NCBI RefSeq assembly: GCF_009849585.1 | Contig: NZ_VCRN01000018.1 | Location: forward strand, 1-64,000 | DNA length: 64,000 nucleotides | Reading direction: 5' to 3' | Source of the DNA: Bacillus sp. ZZV12-4809 | GTDB taxonomy: Bacteria; Bacillota; Bacilli; Bacillales; Cytobacillaceae | Shown: positions 61,715 through 64,000 of the stretch, piece after piece | Numbering within the stretch: the first letter of the stretch is position 1 | How the letters are laid out: every line of letters starts with the position of its first letter | The notes under the pieces: model-generated | What the model saw: only the letters and a program-made list of their open reading frames with translations | Database searches by the model: none | What the model was told of the DNA's origin: nothing | Translations under genes and position numbers: made by a program

Positions 61715-61822
61715 TTATTTAGCTTTTTTTGCTTTGGACACAGCATTCATGACACTTGCTGCAAGACCGCCCCAGATAATGAGCATCCCAACCACCATCA
61801 TTGTAATTGCACTTCCAGACAT
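61715..61822 (-). CDS. NSS transporter small subunit (MetS-like), 35 residues
   Basis: A 35-residue protein: one membrane segment (AITMMVVGMLIIWGGLAASVM) and a basic tail (AVSKAKKAK). Size, sequence and place fit the small subunit of methionine/alanine importers of the NSS family. Its ATG shares a base with the stop of the transporter (TAATG), and GGAGG lies 8 bases upstream inside the larger gene. Probably needed for transport activity, as described for MetPS of Corynebacterium. Confidence 0.82.
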   Translation of the reverse strand: MSGSAITMMVVGMLIIWGGLAASVMNAVSKAKKAK

Positions 61823-63339
61823 TATTGAGATACCTCCTTATCAACTGGTATTGTAAGCTTAGACTGTGTATCGTTCTTTTTAATGGCCATAAATACAAAT
61901 CCTAAGATAATGGCTCCTATTGCTACTCCCCATCCGGTATAGAGAAGGAAGCTGGTAGGATACCCTTCATAATTCTCTTTAATATTCGTAATGATATTTT
62001 GAACCATCATATACCCAAGCACAATTGGCGTAATTGCTGTCAAGCAAACCTTCCACCAGGAACCAAGTCTAATATCAGAAACAGCATCTGCATGGTTCTG
62101 AAGATTTTTCAGCTCTTTTAACACCCAGCCTACAATAACTACCTGCACTAATCCTGCTAAGGCAACGCCAAATTGGTTGATGAAGTAGTCTGCTGCATCA
62201 AGGAAGTATAAACCGCCCTGTGTCGCAAAGAGGATGGAAATAACAGCAGATAAACCTCCGCCTACAAAAACTGCTTTATTACGTGAAACATTAAACTTAT
62301 CCTGCACACCAGCAACAAATGTTTCAACAATTGAGATTAACGATGTTAAACCGGCAAGTGTTAAACAGATAAAGAAGAAGGAACCAAATAAGCCATTTAA
62401 AGCAGGGAATTCGTTAATGATCTGCGGGAATACAACGAATGCCAATCCCACACCTGATGATACAACCTCATTAATGCCTACACCCTGCTGTGCAGCCATA
62501 AATCCTAATGCCGCAAATACACCGATACCGGCAAGAAGTTCAAAACCGGAGTTTGCAAAGCCGGTAATGAAGGCGCTGTTTGTCAAATCCGTTTTCTTTG
62601 GAAGGTAGCTTGAATAGGTTACCATGATGGCAAATCCAATCGATAAGCTGAAGAAAATCTGGCCGTAGGCAGCAACCCAGACTTTAGGATTCGCTATCAT
62701 TTCCCAGTTTGGCTTAAAGAATGCATCTAAACCAGCAGCAGCTCCATCAAGAGTCAACGCGCGAACAACAATAATTAGGAATAATACTACAAGGACAGGA
62801 ATAAAGATTTTGTTCGCAATTTCGATACCTTTTTTAATCCCTTTAAATAGAATACCAAGTGTCACAACCCAAACAATAACTAAAGGTATGAATACTCCAG
62901 GTACAATTCCGCCTACATCTCCAGGTGTTTCTGCAAGCTTTAAATATTCTCCAAATAGGAATCCGTTTGGATCGTCACCCCATTTTAGGTTAAACGAAAA
63001 GCCGGCATATGACATTGCCCATGCGATGATAACTGCATAATAGGTTGAGATTACAAATGAAATGGCGACCTGCCACCAGCCCAGCCATTCGTATTTTTTA
63101 CTTAATCTTGCATAAGACAAAGGTGCAGATCCGCGATACTTATGGCCAATTGTAAATTCCATGATCAAAAGCGGAATACCTGCTGTCAGCAAGGCAAACA
63201 AATATGGAAAAAAGAATGCTCCCCCTCCATTTTCATAAGCAACTGCCGGGAAACGCCAAATGTTCCCTAGACCAATTGCTGAACCCACAGCTGCCATAAT
63301 AAATCCAGCTCTGGATCCCCACTGCGGACGATTATCCAT
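61822..63339 (-). CDS. Na+-dependent amino-acid transporter, NSS (LeuT-like) family
   Basis: 505 residues, about 12 membrane segments. The NSS start motif RPQWGSRAGFIMAAVGSAIGLGNIWRFPAVAYENGGGAFFFPYL carries Na+ and substrate residues of segment 1; FFSLSIGFAIMVTYSSYLP is segment 6. Pairing with the 35-residue subunit points to a methionine/alanine-type importer. Twelve segments exceed the eleven of many bacterial members. ATG 63339 follows GGGGG. A strong sigma-A promoter lies upstream. Confidence 0.92.
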   Translation of the reverse strand: MDNRPQWGSRAGFIMAAVGSAIGLGNIWRFPAVAYENGGGAFFFPYLFALLTAGIPLLIMEFTIGHKYRGSAPLSYARLSKKYEWLGWWQVAISFVISTYYAVIIAWAMSYAGFSFNLKWGDDPNGFLFGEYLKLAETPGDVGGIVPGVFIPLVIVWVVTLGILFKGIKKGIEIANKIFIPVLVVLFLIIVVRALTLDGAAAGLDAFFKPNWEMIANPKVWVAAYGQIFFSLSIGFAIMVTYSSYLPKKTDLTNSAFITGFANSGFELLAGIGVFAALGFMAAQQGVGINEVVSSGVGLAFVVFPQIINEFPALNGLFGSFFFICLTLAGLTSLISIVETFVAGVQDKFNVSRNKAVFVGGGLSAVISILFATQGGLYFLDAADYFINQFGVALAGLVQVVIVGWVLKELKNLQNHADAVSDIRLGSWWKVCLTAITPIVLGYMMVQNIITNIKENYEGYPTSFLLYTGWGVAIGAIILGFVFMAIKKNDTQSKLTIPVDKEVSQ

Positions 63340-63396
63340 AGTAAATCCTACCCCCTGTAAATTCTCCCAATTAAAAAGAACAATGGGAACTTTTTA

Positions 63397-63411
63397 TATT
63401 TTCAGATAATT
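63397..63411 (-). promoter_or_regulatory. CodY-box-like sequence at the NSS promoter
   Basis: Minus strand AATTATCTGAAAATA matches AATTTTCWGAAAATT at 13 of 15 positions, about 17 bp downstream of the -10 and so over the transcript start region. CodY repression of an importer would be sensible. Confidence 0.5.
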
Positions 63412-63427
63412 AAATCTAACTAAGCCT

Positions 63428-63456
63428 AGTATAGCTATTTTTTGATACTCTGTCAA
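63428..63456 (-). promoter_or_regulatory. Sigma-A promoter of the NSS transporter
   Basis: Minus strand TTGACA (63456-63451), 17-bp spacer, TATACT (63433-63428): near consensus. The leader would be about 80 nt. Confidence 0.88.
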
Positions 63457-63715
63457 AACATTATTTTCCTAATAGTAATATTTTTCGAAAAAATTAGTTT
63501 TAGTACAATACCATGGTAAAGCGTGTAAGATTATTAATATATTCCTATTTTAATTTCCATTTAGATTCCACCCGGCGAAGAGTTATTTTACCAAAACTGA
63601 CCGGAGTAATTCCTTGTACTCACCCCCCTTGTAAAACTTATTCCTGAAACTTAAAAACTTTCATTAATTATTTGATAATTCAAAATAATATCTTGATGAT
63701 TCCAAAATTAACCTC

Positions 63716-63740
63716 GTTTGGTCTTCTTGGCCGCGGGAAT
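63716..63740 (+). promoter_or_regulatory. Sigma-B-type promoter of the YflT-like gene
   Basis: GTTTGG, 13-bp spacer, GGGAAT, close to the sigma-B consensus GTTTAA-N12-14-GGGWAT, 60 bp before the ATG. The remainder of the 460-bp gap 63340-63800 is AT-rich without a gene. Confidence 0.7.
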
Positions 63741-63800
63741 ATAACCAATGTGCTTAAATTTTTCCAAATAACTTAAGAGAAAATAAGGAGGTTTTTACAA

Positions 63801-64000
63801 ATGGATACCACTATTATTGGAGTTTATAATTCACAAAGGGAAGTAGTAGATGCTATTCAAGAACTGCAAAATGACGGCTACCCTGTTCAGGATCTTTCAA
63901 TCATTGCGCAGACCGAACATCTGGATACATCTCTTGAAGATAAAACCGGTGTTCATACAGAGACCTTCGAGACTAAGAATAGAGACAGCAGTGAAAGTGC
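63801..64000 (+). CDS. YflT-like general stress protein, N-terminal part (cut by window edge)
   Basis: 66 codons are inside the window. TTIIGVYNSQREVVDAIQELQNDGYPVQDLSIIAQ is the start of the YflT/GSP17M stress family, and the following acidic segment is typical. ATG 63801 has AAGGAGG. A sigma-B-type promoter upstream agrees with a general stress role. The rest is outside the window. Confidence 0.8.
   Translation, partial: MDTTIIGVYNSQREVVDAIQELQNDGYPVQDLSIIAQTEHLDTSLEDKTGVHTETFETKNRDSSES

Noticed and set aside
63340-63460. S-box or other riboswitch in front of the NSS transporter
   Set aside because: The leader is only about 80 nt and has no conserved riboswitch core or terminator.

Overview
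The window is low-GC Firmicute DNA and reads as a chromosome segment of an endospore-forming Bacillaceae. Gene order over most of it follows the Bacillus subtilis yug-yux-yui-yum-yut region: yugI, alaRT, yugF, yugE, patB, kapBD, mrpA-G, yuxO, yuzC, ald/adeR, yuiA-H genes, yumBC, yutM, yuzB, yutJ, yuzD, yutI, hom-thrCB, yutH to yutC, lipA, lytH. Interspersed GC-rich repeats of the sort I associate with Cytobacillus or 'Bacillus firmus'-like genomes suggest that group, but I cannot name a species. Sporulation genes (racA, yutH, lytH, yutC, yuiC, kapB, kapD) support a spore former. Gene names come from recalled family sequences and synteny; no database was searched.

Layout. 1-2.3 kb: start of rocA, a RocR-type sigma-54 activator with its promoter and upstream sites, and a truncated globin. 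2.4-8.3 kb: an NhaC-family transporter with its own sigma-54-like promoter, yugI, an XRE regulator, alaRT, yugF and yugE. 8.3-15.9 kb: patB, a 52-bp tandem repeat array, then accessory genes (NERD protein, PH-domain protein, Cu/Zn SOD, cyclophilin lipoprotein) where B. subtilis has kinB, then kapB and kapD. 16.3-22.1 kb: a complete mrpABCDEFG Na+/H+ antiporter operon behind a 450-bp gene-free leader. 22.1-24.4 kb: yuxO, small proteins, DedA and yuzC, with no comQXPA. 24.6-28.8 kb: an alanine-use module (ald, adeR, an AgcS symporter) with a perfect cre site. 29.3-31.7 kb: an SDR, a PhaR-like protein, a class IV-like PHA synthase and a 33-codon sORF. 31.8-44.5 kb: a PAP2 phosphatase, racA, yuiH, yuiF, pepA, a frameshifted membrane gene, yuiD, yuiC-A, a Nudix enzyme and divergent yumB/yumC with a Rex-like box between them. 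44.5-61.5 kb: the yut block with Fe-S proteins, hom-thrCB, lipA and lytH; it contains a decayed DUF2225 pseudogene and an inserted SufR-like regulator. 61.7-64 kb: an NSS transporter with its 35-residue small subunit, and a YflT-like stress gene behind a sigma-B-type promoter.

Themes. Sodium and pH handling recurs (NhaC-family, Mrp, AgcS, NSS). Alanine metabolism appears three times: alaRT, ald-adeR plus symporter, and an NSS carrier of the methionine/alanine class. Redox and Fe-S functions cluster in yumBC, yutM, yutJ, yutI, lipA and the SufR-like regulator. I find no rRNA, tRNA, prophage, CRISPR array or intact insertion sequence. The foreign-looking component is short repetitive DNA between genes. 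The least expected items are the sigma-54-type control of the NhaC-family gene, the PHA-type cluster with its sORF, the 52-bp array, and the contrast between intact synteny and two disrupted genes.
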